NCBI RefSeq assembly: GCF_026344005.1
Contig: NZ_JAPKNH010000010.1
Coordinates: 1 to 64,000 of the forward strand
Length of the DNA stretch: 64,000 nucleotides
DNA from: Kaistia terrae
Lineage (GTDB): Bacteria > Pseudomonadota > Alphaproteobacteria > Rhizobiales > Kaistiaceae
Direction of reading: 5' to 3'
Positions 52,233 to 61,394 of the stretch are shown piece after piece. Numbering within the stretch: the first letter of the stretch is position 1; each line of letters opens with the position of its first letter. Below the pieces are notes generated by a model. That model worked only from the letters and a program-made list of their open reading frames with translations. It ran no database searches and was not told where the DNA came from. The translations under genes and the position numbers were made by a program.

Positions 52233-53576
52233 ATGGCAAAGTCGATCGGCGCGCTCCTCATCGCAGGCCTGGCAGCCGTCAGTTTCATCACCCCGTTGCA
52301 GGCTCAGACCGCGCTCTCGCCTCCCGTGGTGTTCGACAATGTTCGGATCTTCGACGGCGAAAAAGTGACGGCTCCGATGAACGTGCTGGTCGAGGGCAAT
52401 CGGATCGCCACGATTTCGGCAGAGCCGATTACGACAGCGGACCCGGCAACCCGCATTGCCGGCGACGGCAGGACCCTTATGCCCGGGCTGATCGATGCCC
52501 ACTGGCATACGTTTATGGTGCGGCCGACAATGGCGATGGCGTCAACGGCGCCGTTGACGCTGATTACCTTGATGGCCGGGGCGGAAGCGGAAGCGACACT
52601 GTTGCGGGGGTTCACAAGCGTTCGGGACCTCGGTAGTCCTTCATTCGGGCTCAAGATGGCGATCGACAGCGGTGTCGTGGTTGGTCCACGCATATGGCCG
52701 TCAGGGGCCATGATTTCGCAAAGTGGTGGCCACGGCGATTTCCGCATGCTTCACGAAGTGCCGGCTACCCCCGATGCGCTGAGCTATCCAGAACGGATCG
52801 GCATGTCGGCTATCGCCGACTCGCCAGACGAGGTGCGCAAGCGCACCCGGGAGCAATTGCTGCAGGGCGCCAGCCAGATCAAGCTGACCGTTGGCGGCGG
52901 CGTATCGTCACCTTACGGACCGATCGACACCGTGCAGTTGAGCGTTCCGGAAATCCGGGCAGCGGTCGAAGCTGCAGCCAACTGGGGCACTTATGTAACG
53001 GTACACGCCTATACGCCCGAGGCCATTCGAAACGCCATCGAGGGCGGCGCCAAGGTCATTGATCACGGGCAGCTTGCCGACGAAGCCACTGCCAAGCTCA
53101 TGGCGGAGACCGGGACGTGGTGGAGCCTTCAACCATTCCTGGCCGATGAAATGGCAAATGCGCAACCGGACGCCGCCGGTCGAGCGCAGGCAGCAGAGGT
53201 CCGCTCGGGAACCGACAATGCCTATCGTCTGGCAAAGGAATTCGGAGTGAAGGTCGCTTTTGGCACCGACATCCTGTTCGACGGTGCGCGGGCGGCTCGG
53301 CAAGGCGCACAGCTTCAGACGATGACCCGGTGGTATACGCCAGCAGAGGTGCTGAAAATGGCTACCGCCGACAACGCAGAGCTGCTGGCGCTGTCCGACC
53401 GGCGCAATCCCTATCCTGGCAAGCTCGGCGTTATCGAAGTTGGCGCACTCGCAGACTTGCTGTTGGTCGACGGCGACCCGGTCAAAGACATTTCGCTGCT
53501 ATCGGATCCATCCAGCAGCTTGTTGGTGATCATGAAGGATGGTCGCATTTTCAAGAATTCGCTGATTGCCAACTAG
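52233..53576 (+). CDS. Exported amidohydrolase family protein
   Basis: A 447-residue metal-dependent amidohydrolase of the imidazolonepropionase/prolidase-like group. Signal peptide MAKSIGALLIAGLAAVSFIT, cleaved after LQA (about residue 25). Metal ligands visible: DAHWH (about residues 88-92), the bridging Lys in QIKLTVGGG, VHAY, DHGQ and the Asp of FGTDI. The ATG at 52233 has AAGGGA upstream and begins the signal peptide directly. Relatives cleave carboxy-terminal amino acids or lactone-like amides in the periplasm. Substrate unknown. Stands alone, downstream of the CoA-transferase by about 200 bp. Confidence 0.85.
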   Translation: MAKSIGALLIAGLAAVSFITPLQAQTALSPPVVFDNVRIFDGEKVTAPMNVLVEGNRIATISAEPITTADPATRIAGDGRTLMPGLIDAHWHTFMVRPTMAMASTAPLTLITLMAGAEAEATLLRGFTSVRDLGSPSFGLKMAIDSGVVVGPRIWPSGAMISQSGGHGDFRMLHEVPATPDALSYPERIGMSAIADSPDEVRKRTREQLLQGASQIKLTVGGGVSSPYGPIDTVQLSVPEIRAAVEAAANWGTYVTVHAYTPEAIRNAIEGGAKVIDHGQLADEATAKLMAETGTWWSLQPFLADEMANAQPDAAGRAQAAEVRSGTDNAYRLAKEFGVKVAFGTDILFDGARAARQGAQLQTMTRWYTPAEVLKMATADNAELLALSDRRNPYPGKLGVIEVGALADLLLVDGDPVKDISLLSDPSSSLLVIMKDGRIFKNSLIAN

Positions 53577-53706
53577 GCGCGGTGCTAGCCGCTGGGCTCG
53601 ACGCCCTGGCTGTACGGCAATTGCGTCGGGACGGCATAGCCGGAGATATCCGGTCCACTGCGGCCGCTCTGGAGGGAACCTAAGCCAAGCCATCTGATTG
53701 AATTGG

Positions 53707-54240
53707 ATGGCCCTGAAAAGAATCCTCCCGTTTCTTGCTGCCGGCATCGTGGCTGCGTGCAGTCCGGCCGGCCCCGTAGGAAACGCGTCTGTTCGCCAAC
53801 CGGCCAAAATCGTTGAGCTCAATCGCTATCTCGGCCGCTGGTTTGAACTTGGCCGATACGAAAATCGCTTCGAGCGGAATTGTGAGGCGGTTACAGCCGA
53901 TTACAGTTTGCGCGACGACGGCACGGTCAGGGTGGTGAACACCTGCCGCGAAGGCGGTGTGGATGGAAAGAAGAAGGTCGCGGAGGGCCACGCCAAGGTC
54001 GTGCCAGAAAGCGGAAATGCGAAGCTGAAGGTATCCTTTTTCGGGCCGTTCTACGGCGACTACTGGGTGCTCGATCATGGACCCGACTATGCATGGTCAA
54101 TTGTCGGTGAGCCGTCCGGCCGATATTTGTGGATCCTGACCCGTACCGCCAAGCCGTCCGAGCAAGTTCGCAAGATCTTGCAAGCCAAGGTTCGGGCGCT
54201 CGGCTATGACGTGGGCTTGCTACGCTGGACCCAGCATTGA
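53707..54240 (+). CDS. blc: Lipocalin family lipoprotein (Blc-like)
   Basis: A 177-residue bacterial lipocalin. Lipoprotein signal with lipobox IVAAC (Cys at about residue 18). The lipocalin signature LNRYLGRWFELGRYENRFER includes the G-x-W motif, and further marks are YSLRDDGTVRVVN, FFGPFYGDYWVLDHG and YLWILTRTA. Blc-type lipocalins bind lysophospholipids or fatty acids at the outer membrane. ATG at 53707 preferred over an in-frame TTG at 53698. Confidence 0.93.
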   Translation: MALKRILPFLAAGIVAACSPAGPVGNASVRQPAKIVELNRYLGRWFELGRYENRFERNCEAVTADYSLRDDGTVRVVNTCREGGVDGKKKVAEGHAKVVPESGNAKLKVSFFGPFYGDYWVLDHGPDYAWSIVGEPSGRYLWILTRTAKPSEQVRKILQAKVRALGYDVGLLRWTQH

Positions 54241-54252
54241 GACACACGGTCT

Positions 54253-55292
54253 GCAAGGCTGCGGTCCGAGGATCGAATGCCGCTTCTTGGAATCACGCGA
54301 GGCCGCTGCCGGCATTTTACAGCGTGGCCGCCAAGGGGGCCGATCCAGCGAACAAATCGACGGCCAAGGCGGCGCTAACAGTCAAGGCGTTGTTCGAGGA
54401 GTTCGAGCGTTTGCACATCGCGCCCAAGTTGAAGCCCAATACGACGGCCAGTTATCGAAGTGCGTTCCAGGTCCACATTGACCCGATCGTCGGCCGCAAG
54501 CGCGCCGCAGATGTCCAGCCAGCGGATTTGCTCCGCTATCAGGCCAAGCTCGATGGTCACCGAGCGAGCGCCAACCGTGTGCTTGCGGTCGTCAGCGCGA
54601 TGTATTCCTGGGCCGGTGAGCACGCTTTTATCGCAGAGGGAACGAACCCAGCCGCCAAAGTCACGCGCTTTGCCAACAAGAAGCGGGAGCGGCCTCTCAG
54701 CCTTGAAGAACTGGAAAGTTTGGGGGCGGCCCTGACGGAGGGCGAGAACGTCGGTATCCCTTGTGCCCGATCCGAGCAAAAAGGACCAAGCACGCACCGA
54801 AGGCAGAAAATCGTCGCGTCATCATCGACAGAGAACCTGCCGGGGCGCTTCGTCTCCTGATGCTGACGGGCGCCCGGCTGCGGGAAATCCTCCATCTGCA
54901 ATGGCAAGAAGTTGACCTGGAGCGCGGTCTACTCCTTTTGTCGGACAGCAAGACCTGGAAGAAGACAATCGTTCTCAATGCGCCCGCGATGATCGTTCTC
55001 GGTAGTTTGCCGAGGACTGGAATTTACGTGATTGCTGGCACGAGCGTGGGAGCCAAAGTCGAGAGGCCACGCTCGGATCTCAAGAGGCCGTGGGCGCTCG
55101 TTTCCAAGCGGGCAGGGTTAAGGGGCGTGCGCCTCCATAGTCGGGAAGTTGCTCGGGCACAGCCAGGCTTCCGCGACCAACAGGTAAGCCTACCTCGCTG
55201 ACGATCCAGTGAAGCGTGCCTCAGAGGTAATCGGTTCCACGATATTGCAGCAGCGCTCGATGGATAGACTGGCACGAACGTGGTCGGAATGA
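54253..55292 (+). pseudogene. Broken phage-type tyrosine recombinase (integrase)
   Basis: Remnant of an alphaproteobacterial phage integrase. The core-binding domain is readable (LTVKALFEEFERLHIAPKLK, about 54380-54440; NRVLAVVSAMYSWAGEHAF), then the frame changes near 54765-54785, and continues with HAPKAENRRV and the catalytic-Arg box LTGARLREILHLQW (about 54862-54903). The His-x-x-Arg region is lost: RLH (about 55130) jumps to LLGHSQASATNR (about 55151-55186), a deletion of about 20 residues. A TAA then interrupts before AYLADDPVKRASEVIG. The N-terminal arm domain is also missing. At least three lesions, so it is inactive and marks an old insertion. No tRNA gene is visible next to it. Confidence 0.9.
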
Positions 55293-55539
55293 AGAGGCAG
55301 CGAAACGCGCAGGGATCGGGCGGCCACCCGACAAGCAGTTATGCCCCCTCGGCTTCCCTGCGCTTCATTTGAGTGCCGCATATGCATGTGATGTCAGTTC
55401 TAAATGTATGGGAAAATCCAAGACTGGAATGGATGCCAGATTGCATCTGGAGGTGGCTCGGTTTGATCCGGAGAGGATCGGGCCCTTTGCAGGTCGCATC
55501 GTCTCGTTATCATCGGCCTGCTCTACTTCGTCCCGCTGG

Positions 55540-55800
55540 CCAGGAATCCGACCGCCGTTGACAGTGCGTCGAGCACAATGCCGTCGTAATAGGGTGGGCG
55601 GCAATGAAGCCGGGCGCAAGCGCCAGGCCGTCTAGATCCTGCTCCGGTTCGCCGGTTCTCGGTACGATCGTGCCGGTCGGTCCTGCGGCTGAAGTCCGGT
55701 CGCCTGTGATGGCCAGTTAGCCGCGATGGTATACCGCCCGCGCCATCATAGATCAGGGCCTTACAGAAGGCGTGATCATGCGCGGGCCACGTGGTCATGG
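55540..55800 (-). pseudogene. Broken N-terminal fragment of a D-aminoacylase-like amidohydrolase
   Basis: Reading leftwards from an ATG 2 bp after the RpiR stop codon: MTTWPAHDHAFCKALIYDG, then after a frameshift near 55710, LAITGDRTSAAGPTGTIV and DLDGLALAPGFIAAH (about 55633-55589), then after a second shift YYDGIVLDAL. This order (YDG start, ITGDR, LALAPGFI[D]xH-xx-YYD) is that of N-acyl-D-amino-acid deacylases and related amidohydrolases. The metal-binding second His is lost and no downstream part remains. The gene was probably cut by the event that left the integrase remnant. Between 55293 and 55539 I see nothing recognisable. Confidence 0.6.
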
Positions 55801-55802
55801 GC

Positions 55803-56738
55803 CTATTCGTGCGGTTTGATGGTGGATGCCAACGGGGTCGGGTCGGTCGAGGGCGTCTGGATGGCGATGCCGATGCTGGCGACTGTGTAGCGGACGCGGC
55901 GCAGCGCCTCGCGCCCCCTGCTACCCAACTTCACCGCGACGCCGGCGGCGATCGTATCGATGACGGCCATATGGGCATAGCGCGACGGCGTGGGCAGCAG
56001 GATATTCTCGTCTTCCGCGACCGCGACGGGGATCACTATGGTCGCTGCCTTTGTCAGTGGCGCATCCGGTCGGGTCATGACCACCGTCGTCGCGCCGAAG
56101 GACACGGCGATCTCGACGGCCTCGACGACAGCCCTTGAATGGCCGCTGTTTGAGATGGCGAAGACGGCGTCACCCGGCTGCAGGGTCGCTGCCGACATGC
56201 GCATCTGATGGCTGTCCGTATAGCCTGAGACGGGAATGCCGAGGCGGAAGAGGCGCAGTTTTGCATCCTCCATCATGGCTGCCGAGCCGCCGCCCTGCCC
56301 GTAAATGTCGATGCGCCGCGCTTTGGCAAAGGCGGCGATGGCGTCGCCTACGGCGGCCGTATCCAATTGATCGAGCGTCTCGCGCACCGTCGTCGCGGCG
56401 CGCATCATGATCGTCTGCGCCAGTTGGCCGACATCGTCGCTAAAGACACGGTCGGAGCGTAGATAGACGGCCGCGACCGTCAGCGTCGTCGCCAGGCCGA
56501 TCTTGAATTCGTTGAACGAGGCGCAGCCGACGGAGCGGCAGAAGCGCGTCACGGTCGGCTGGCTGACGCCCGCCTTGGCGGCGAGATCGGCGATGGTCGA
56601 TCGTGTTGCCGCCTCGAAATCCTGACGCACCACTTCCGCGACGCGCCGCTCGGCCGGCGACAGGTCCAACTCGACCCGCTCGATCCGCGAGACGATATCG
56701 ATGGCCGCGGTTGTGACGGGGTTCTTGCGAGGCGACAT
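55803..56738 (-). CDS. RpiR family transcriptional regulator
   Basis: A 311-residue MurR/RpiR regulator: N-terminal helix-turn-helix (about residues 15-85, LSPAERRVAEVV, AGVSQPTVTRFCRSVGCASF) and a SIS sugar-phosphate-binding domain (about 120-270, IYGQGGGSAAMMEDAKLRLF, ISNSGHSRAVVEAVEIA). Such proteins sense phosphosugars or amino-sugar acids. The ATG at 56738 (MSPRKN) is preferred over longer readings. Divergent from the NitT-type importer operon, its likely target. The gene directly downstream is the broken D-aminoacylase fragment. Confidence 0.9.
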   Translation of the reverse strand: MSPRKNPVTTAAIDIVSRIERVELDLSPAERRVAEVVRQDFEAATRSTIADLAAKAGVSQPTVTRFCRSVGCASFNEFKIGLATTLTVAAVYLRSDRVFSDDVGQLAQTIMMRAATTVRETLDQLDTAAVGDAIAAFAKARRIDIYGQGGGSAAMMEDAKLRLFRLGIPVSGYTDSHQMRMSAATLQPGDAVFAISNSGHSRAVVEAVEIAVSFGATTVVMTRPDAPLTKAATIVIPVAVAEDENILLPTPSRYAHMAVIDTIAAGVAVKLGSRGREALRRVRYTVASIGIAIQTPSTDPTPLASTIKPHE

Positions 56739-57119
56739 GCGGTGGTCTTCTCCAGCGGGCTGCGAGGCCGCGGAAACGGAGCGATCCCGGCGGATTGATG
56801 GTCCGGGCGCAGGCGGTACAAGAAATTGAATTACACGTTTTCCGACCTTCGGCAAGCAGGGCGGCTGTTTGCCGATACGGTGCTGTTCCACATGACGGTA
56901 CAGCGTGTTTTGTATCGCGGTCGAATAAATCCCGCAAAAAGGCTGGATTTTGGGGCCGTGGAAGTGTTTCGCGCTCCAACATCATTCGGCCTTGCGGAGT
57001 TTGAATTATTGTAACATGATTTCAGGAATGAGCCGCCCACAAGGGCGGACGGGGAATGAAGTTGCCGGGATGAGCCGCAAAGGCCGCCGGCTGCTTTCAG
57101 GGAATGTGGGGGCGCTAGC
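56739..57119. other. Divergent promoter region of RpiR and the NitT-type operon
   Basis: About 380 bp with no supported gene. It is less GC-rich than the flanking genes. The 8-mer TTGAATTA occurs twice in the same orientation (56826-56833 and 57002-57009), the second immediately before TTGTAACATGATTTCA. These may be regulator half-sites, but no convincing full palindrome is present. A repeated GGGATGAGCCGC-like segment (57024-57036 region and 57068-57075) is also visible. Confidence 0.35.
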
Positions 57120-57923
57120 GTGAACGCTATCGAAGCTCTTGGCTTGCCGCGCGCAGATGCGACGGCACCGGCCAAAATGGTCGTCGAGGGAGCCAGCAAG
57201 TTCTATCAGGCGCGCAGCGGCGTCGTGCATGCGCTCGACAATGTCTCGCTCGAAGTGCGGGAGGGCGAGTTCCTCTGCATCCTAGGGCCATCTGGCTGCG
57301 GAAAGTCCACGCTGCTCTGGTCGATGGCGGGGTTGCACGGCCTCAGCGCGGGCCGGATCCGGCTTGGCCAGGAGCCGATCCTGAAGCCGCATCCCGAAAT
57401 CGCGATGATCTTCCAGGAAGCGAACCTGCTGCCCTGGCGCAATCTCGAGAAGAACATCGAGCTGCCGTTCGAGCTGAAGCGGATCCCGCCGGACACGGCG
57501 CGGATCAATGCGCTCCTGCAGCGCGTCGGGCTCAAGGGCTTCGAGACCAAGATGCCGCGCGAGCTGTCCGGCGGCATGCAGCAGCGTGCCTCGATTGTCC
57601 GCAGCCTGGCGGTCAACCCGTCCGTCCTGCTGATGGACGAGCCGTTCGGCGCGCTCGACGCCTTCACGCGCGACGAGATGAACCTGCTGATCCAGGAAAT
57701 CTGGATGGAGACGCAGAAGACGATCATCTTCATCACCCATTCGATCGTCGAGGCGCTGTTCCTCGCTGACCGCATCGTCGTCATGTCGGCGCGTCCCGGC
57801 CGGACCCAGGAGATCGTCGACGTCGACCTGCCGCGGCCGCGCGGCGTCGACGTGCAGTCGACGCCGGAGTTCATCGAGCGCGTCAATGCCATCAAGGCGA
57901 TGATCGACCACCGCAAAGCCTGA
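57120..57923 (+). CDS. NitT/TauT-type ABC transporter ATP-binding protein
   Basis: A 267-residue ATPase of the SsuB/TauB/NrtD class: Walker A GPSGCGKSTL (about residue 57), Q-loop IFQEANLLPW, signature LSGGMQQRASIVRSL (about 142), Walker B LLMDEPFGALD, H-loop FITHS. GTG start with a G-rich ribosome site; an internal ATG (57177) would cut into the first strand. First gene of a seven-gene operon encoding uptake and oxidoreductases. Confidence 0.9.
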   Translation: MNAIEALGLPRADATAPAKMVVEGASKFYQARSGVVHALDNVSLEVREGEFLCILGPSGCGKSTLLWSMAGLHGLSAGRIRLGQEPILKPHPEIAMIFQEANLLPWRNLEKNIELPFELKRIPPDTARINALLQRVGLKGFETKMPRELSGGMQQRASIVRSLAVNPSVLLMDEPFGALDAFTRDEMNLLIQEIWMETQKTIIFITHSIVEALFLADRIVVMSARPGRTQEIVDVDLPRPRGVDVQSTPEFIERVNAIKAMIDHRKA

Positions 57924-57954
57924 CGGTCGCAGTCAAAGTTCAAGGATAGTGCAC

Positions 57955-58806
57955 GTGGACAGCCAACTTCGCGACCAGATCCCGACCTTCGGTGCCAAGC
58001 CGGGTGCTGCCGGCGGCGCCAGCCTTTCCGGCGGCCTCACTTCGCTCACCTCGGGCGGCGGACGCAGCGCCTTCGAGACCTTCATCATCATCCTCGTCGC
58101 CGTCGTGATCATCGGCGGCACTGAGTTGCTGCTCGGTATCTTCCAGGTGCCGCAATACATCATGCCGAAGCCGAGCCAGATCGGCATGGCGCTGATCACC
58201 GAATGGAAGTTCATTTGGCCGCACCTGGTGGTGACGATCTGCGAACTGCTGATCGGCTTTGCCATCGGCGCCTCGATCGGCTTCGTGCTGGCGGCGGTGA
58301 TCACCCAGTTTCCCTTCGCCGAGAAGATCGTCACCCCCTACATCCTGCTGCTGGTGACGACGCCGATGCTGGCGCTCGTGCCGTTGCTGGTGCTGCGCTT
58401 CGGCTTCGGCTGGGAGCCACGCATCATCGCGGTGGCGCTCGCGTCGGGGCCGATGGTGATGATCAATTCGGCGACCGGGTTCCGCCGCGTCGATCTCGCC
58501 AAGATCGCGCTCGCACGCTCCTTCGGCGCCTCGACCTTCCAGATCTTCACCAAGATCCGCATCCCGATGGCTATGCCGATGATCATCGTCGGGCTGATGG
58601 TGGGCTCGATCTTCGGCCTGCTGACCACGGTCGGCGCCGAGATGGTCGGCGGCGCGGAAGGCCTCGGCAATCGCCTCAACTACTATTCGTCGATGATCCG
58701 GATGCCGCAATTCTTCGCGGTCATCACGCTTCTCGCGATCATCGGTATCTCGATCTACGTGTTCTTCTTCTGGGTCGGAAAGAAATGGGCCAATTGGGAA
58801 GCCTGA
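57955..58806 (+). CDS. NitT/TauT-type ABC transporter permease
   Basis: A 283-residue inner-membrane permease (BPD_transp_1) with about six helices. A Gly/Ser-rich cytoplasmic N terminus (residues 1-40) precedes the first helix. The EAA-type loop is ARSFGASTFQIFTKIRIPMA (about residues 184-203). GTG at 57955 is 8 bp after AAGGA and is preferred over the GTG two codons earlier. Confidence 0.88.
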   Translation: MDSQLRDQIPTFGAKPGAAGGASLSGGLTSLTSGGGRSAFETFIIILVAVVIIGGTELLLGIFQVPQYIMPKPSQIGMALITEWKFIWPHLVVTICELLIGFAIGASIGFVLAAVITQFPFAEKIVTPYILLLVTTPMLALVPLLVLRFGFGWEPRIIAVALASGPMVMINSATGFRRVDLAKIALARSFGASTFQIFTKIRIPMAMPMIIVGLMVGSIFGLLTTVGAEMVGGAEGLGNRLNYYSSMIRMPQFFAVITLLAIIGISIYVFFFWVGKKWANWEA

Positions 58807-58842
58807 CACCGGCCGTTGCCTGACAGAAACGAGGGAACTGCA

Positions 58843-59970
58843 ATGACTGACATTTCGAACCTGATGATCAATCGTCGCCGGCTTCTGCAGGTGACGGCGG
58901 CGGGCGTGACCATCTCGGCCATCGGCCTTGGCGGCACCGGCGCGGCGCAAGCCGACGAAATCACCATCCGCTGGGTGTCGCCGCGCGGCACGCTCGAGGT
59001 GCTGGACGATTTCGCCTATTGGGTCGCCAAGAAATACGGCTATTTCGGCGACCTGAACACGGTGATCGAGGCCGGTCCGCAGGACGGCACGGCGACGGTC
59101 AAGCTCGTCGACCAGAACCAGTCCGATTTCGGCTATCCCTCGCCGGGCGTGCTGTCGCTCGGCCTCGAGCAGGGCATGGACCTCGTCTCTGCCTATCACG
59201 TGATGGCCGGCGACGTGTTCAACTTCGCCTTCCCGAAAGGCAAGGCTCCGGCCGACCTGAAGGGTCTCGAAGGCAAAACGATCGCGCTCGGCTCTTCGGG
59301 CTGGCAGGCGATCACCAATCCGATGCTGGCGGCCGCCGGCGTCGATACCAGCAAGGTCAAGTATGTCGAGGTCAGCGCCTGGGGCCAGGCACTGGCGCAG
59401 GGCCAGGCCGATGCGGCGCTGTCCTGGGAAGGCCTGCGCGCCCAGTGGCGCGGGCAGGGGCTCGATTTCGACTATCTGCTCGGCAAGAACGTCTCGAAGT
59501 TCCCGGCCAATTCCTATGTGATCCGCAAGTCCGACCTCGCCGACGCGGCCAAGGTCGCGGTCTATGAGAAGTATCTGCGTGGCTGGGCGATGGGCATGGA
59601 GTTCGGCTGGGTCAACCCGCGCGCCGCGACCCAGATCACCATGGAGCAGTTCCCGGGGCTGGCGAGCCAGATGGATCCGACCGTCGCGACGGAATCGCTG
59701 ATGCAGCAGACGGCGCTGATGCATGCGCGCTGGGACGAGCGCAAGGCCTGGGGCTTCCACATCGAGGATAGCTGGCAGGGCTATTTCGACGCGATCGCCG
59801 AAATCGGCCAGGTCTCGAAGGTCTTCAAGGCCGCCGACGTGACCACCAACCAGTTCATCGCGGCGGCGAATGATTTCGACCACGCCAAGGTGAAGGCCGA
59901 TGCCGAAGCGTTCCAGCTCTCGGACGCCTACAAGGCCGTCGACGTCGCCGCCATCGAGGCCGCGCTCTGA
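58843..59970 (+). CDS. ABC substrate-binding protein, NMT1/SsuA-like, Tat signal
   Basis: A 375-residue periplasmic binding protein with a twin-arginine-like leader (INRRRLLQVTAAG, cleavage after AAQA near residue 36) and the NMT1/THI5-like fold (about 40-330; FAYWVAKKYGYFGDL, DFGYPSPGVLSLGLEQG). GAGGGAAC precedes the ATG. This family binds sulfonates, nitrate, pyrimidines, aromatic acids and riboflavin precursors. Here the partner genes are sugar-type dehydrogenases, so the ligand is not obvious. Confidence 0.88.
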   Translation: MTDISNLMINRRRLLQVTAAGVTISAIGLGGTGAAQADEITIRWVSPRGTLEVLDDFAYWVAKKYGYFGDLNTVIEAGPQDGTATVKLVDQNQSDFGYPSPGVLSLGLEQGMDLVSAYHVMAGDVFNFAFPKGKAPADLKGLEGKTIALGSSGWQAITNPMLAAAGVDTSKVKYVEVSAWGQALAQGQADAALSWEGLRAQWRGQGLDFDYLLGKNVSKFPANSYVIRKSDLADAAKVAVYEKYLRGWAMGMEFGWVNPRAATQITMEQFPGLASQMDPTVATESLMQQTALMHARWDERKAWGFHIEDSWQGYFDAIAEIGQVSKVFKAADVTTNQFIAAANDFDHAKVKADAEAFQLSDAYKAVDVAAIEAAL

Positions 59971-60032
59971 TATCTCGGGCGGCGGCGTTGACGCGCTGCC
60001 GCCCTCCAATTCGGCTTGCAACACTCGGTGCC

Positions 60033-60161
60033 CAACATCCTGAGGAGGCTTTCGGAGAAAGCGGTCTCGAAGGACGCAGGGCCTGAGGGCAGGGTTCTTT
60101 TGGCGGTGCAAGAAGTCTCTGCGTCCTTCGAGACGGCCCTTCGGGCCTCCTCAGGATGTTG
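60033..60161. repeat. 129-bp inverted-repeat element inside the operon
   Basis: Outer arms CAACATCCTGAGGAGG/CCTCCTCAGGATGTTG (16 bp, perfect) and inner arms TCTCGAAGGACGCAG/CTGCGTCCTTCGAGA (60065-60079 and 60119-60133). Related to the element at 11153-11266. It lies between the binding-protein gene and the VOC gene and would form a long hairpin in the mRNA, possibly separating expression of importer and enzymes. Confidence 0.8.
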
Positions 60162-60234
60162 AGGACGGTGGTTTGCAAAGCGCGTTCTCCGAAGAGGACG
60201 ACTGGCTGGGTCAGACTAGACCAAGGGACACAGT

Positions 60235-60567
60235 ATGTTCGAGTTCGACCATGTCGGGATCACTACCACCGAGCCGCAGCCCGACGAGAACTGGGTCGAG
60301 CAGAGCCGGATCTGGGTCACCAATCCGCGAAACCATCCCGAGCACATCGAGTTCCTGCGCTATGCGCCGGACAGCACCGTGCCGGAGATCATCAAGAATA
60401 CGCCGCACGTCGCCTACCGGGTGACAGAGCTGGAGCCGCATCTGACCGATGTCGAGATCCTGATCCCGCCCTTCATCGTCGGCGAGTTTCTCGAAGTCGT
60501 CTTCGTCCTCAAGCACGGCATGGTGTTCGAATACATGCGTTACCTGAAGGACGGCTGGTTCGAGTGA
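60235..60567 (+). CDS. VOC/glyoxalase-like small protein
   Basis: A 110-residue protein beginning FEFDHVGITTTEP and containing HIEFLRYAP, HVAYRV and HGMVFEYMRY, the strand pattern with His and Glu metal ligands of the vicinal-oxygen-chelate fold. Such single-module proteins dimerise to act as epimerases, lyases or dioxygenases. The exact reaction is unknown. It opens the enzyme part of the operon after the repeat element, about 40 bp before the SDR gene. Confidence 0.72.
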   Translation: MFEFDHVGITTTEPQPDENWVEQSRIWVTNPRNHPEHIEFLRYAPDSTVPEIIKNTPHVAYRVTELEPHLTDVEILIPPFIVGEFLEVVFVLKHGMVFEYMRYLKDGWFE

Positions 60568-60604
60568 TGGGCGACGCCGTTTGGATATCAGCGAGGGATA
60601 GGGA

Positions 60605-61384
60605 ATGAGCGGTACGTTCGCGGGCAAGCGCGTTGCCATCACCGGTGCGGCGGGCGGCATTGGGCAGACGCTGTGCCGGCTGTTCGGCGGCGAAGGGGCC
60701 ACCATTCTCGCCCTCGACAAGAGCGACAAGGTGCTAGCGCTCGCCGATGAACTCGCGGCCGACGGCATTCCTGCCAGGGCGGCGGTGGTCGACATCAGCT
60801 CGGCGGAAGCGGTCGCCGGAGCTTTTGCCGAGCTCGGCGAGGTCGACATTCTCGTCAACAATGCCGGCTATTCCTCGCACCCGACCATGGCCTCGACCGA
60901 TCCGGCCGGCTGGCAGTCGGACATGCACGGCAATCTCGGCGGCGCCTATGCCTGCACGCATGCCGTCCTGCCCGGCATGGTCGCCCGGCGCTCGGGCGCG
61001 ATCGTCAATGTCGGCTCGGTCAACGCGCTCTATGCGCTCGGCGACCCCGCCTACAGCGCCGCCAAGGCCGGCATGATCGCCATGACCAAGGCGATCGCCA
61101 TGGAATATGGCCGCTATGGCATCCGCGCCAACATCGTGCTGCCGGGAACCGTCCGGACGCCGCTCTGGGAGCAGCGGGCCGCCAAGGATCCGAAGGTGCT
61201 GGAGACATTGCAGCGCTGGTATCCGCTCGGCCGCATCGTCGAGCCGGCCGAAGTGGCGCGCGTCGTCGCCTTTCTGGCGTCGGACGCTGCCAGCGCCGTG
61301 ACCGGCGCGGCGATCCCGGTCGATTGCGGGCTGACGGCCGGCAACATCGTCATGTCGCGCGAACTGACGATCGAAGATTTCTGA
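60605..61384 (+). CDS. SDR family NAD(P)-dependent oxidoreductase
   Basis: A 259-residue classical SDR: TGAAGGIG (about residues 14-21), NNAG (about 88), catalytic Ser in NVGSVN, YSAAK (about 153), PGTVRTPLW, and the C-terminal VDCGLTAGN. It probably oxidises a sugar or polyol. It starts 37 bp after the VOC gene and ends 10 bp before the first Gfo/Idh/MocA gene. Confidence 0.9.
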   Translation: MSGTFAGKRVAITGAAGGIGQTLCRLFGGEGATILALDKSDKVLALADELAADGIPARAAVVDISSAEAVAGAFAELGEVDILVNNAGYSSHPTMASTDPAGWQSDMHGNLGGAYACTHAVLPGMVARRSGAIVNVGSVNALYALGDPAYSAAKAGMIAMTKAIAMEYGRYGIRANIVLPGTVRTPLWEQRAAKDPKVLETLQRWYPLGRIVEPAEVARVVAFLASDAASAVTGAAIPVDCGLTAGNIVMSRELTIEDF

Positions 61385-61394
61385 GGGGGATGGA

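Noticed and set aside
54253-55292. Functional integrase with a genomic island starting here
   Set aside because: Frameshift, loss of the His-x-x-Arg box and an in-frame stop exclude activity; no tRNA or attachment-site repeat is visible.
55369-55635. 88-codon plus-strand frame between the integrase relic and rpiR
   Set aside because: Overlaps the minus-strand amidohydrolase relic, has no ribosome site and no recognisable sequence pattern.
57940-60111. 723-codon open frame on the minus strand opposite the NitT-type importer genes
   Set aside because: It is the antisense shadow of three well-identified genes in GC-rich DNA; its translation is rich in Arg, His and Asp with no domain pattern.
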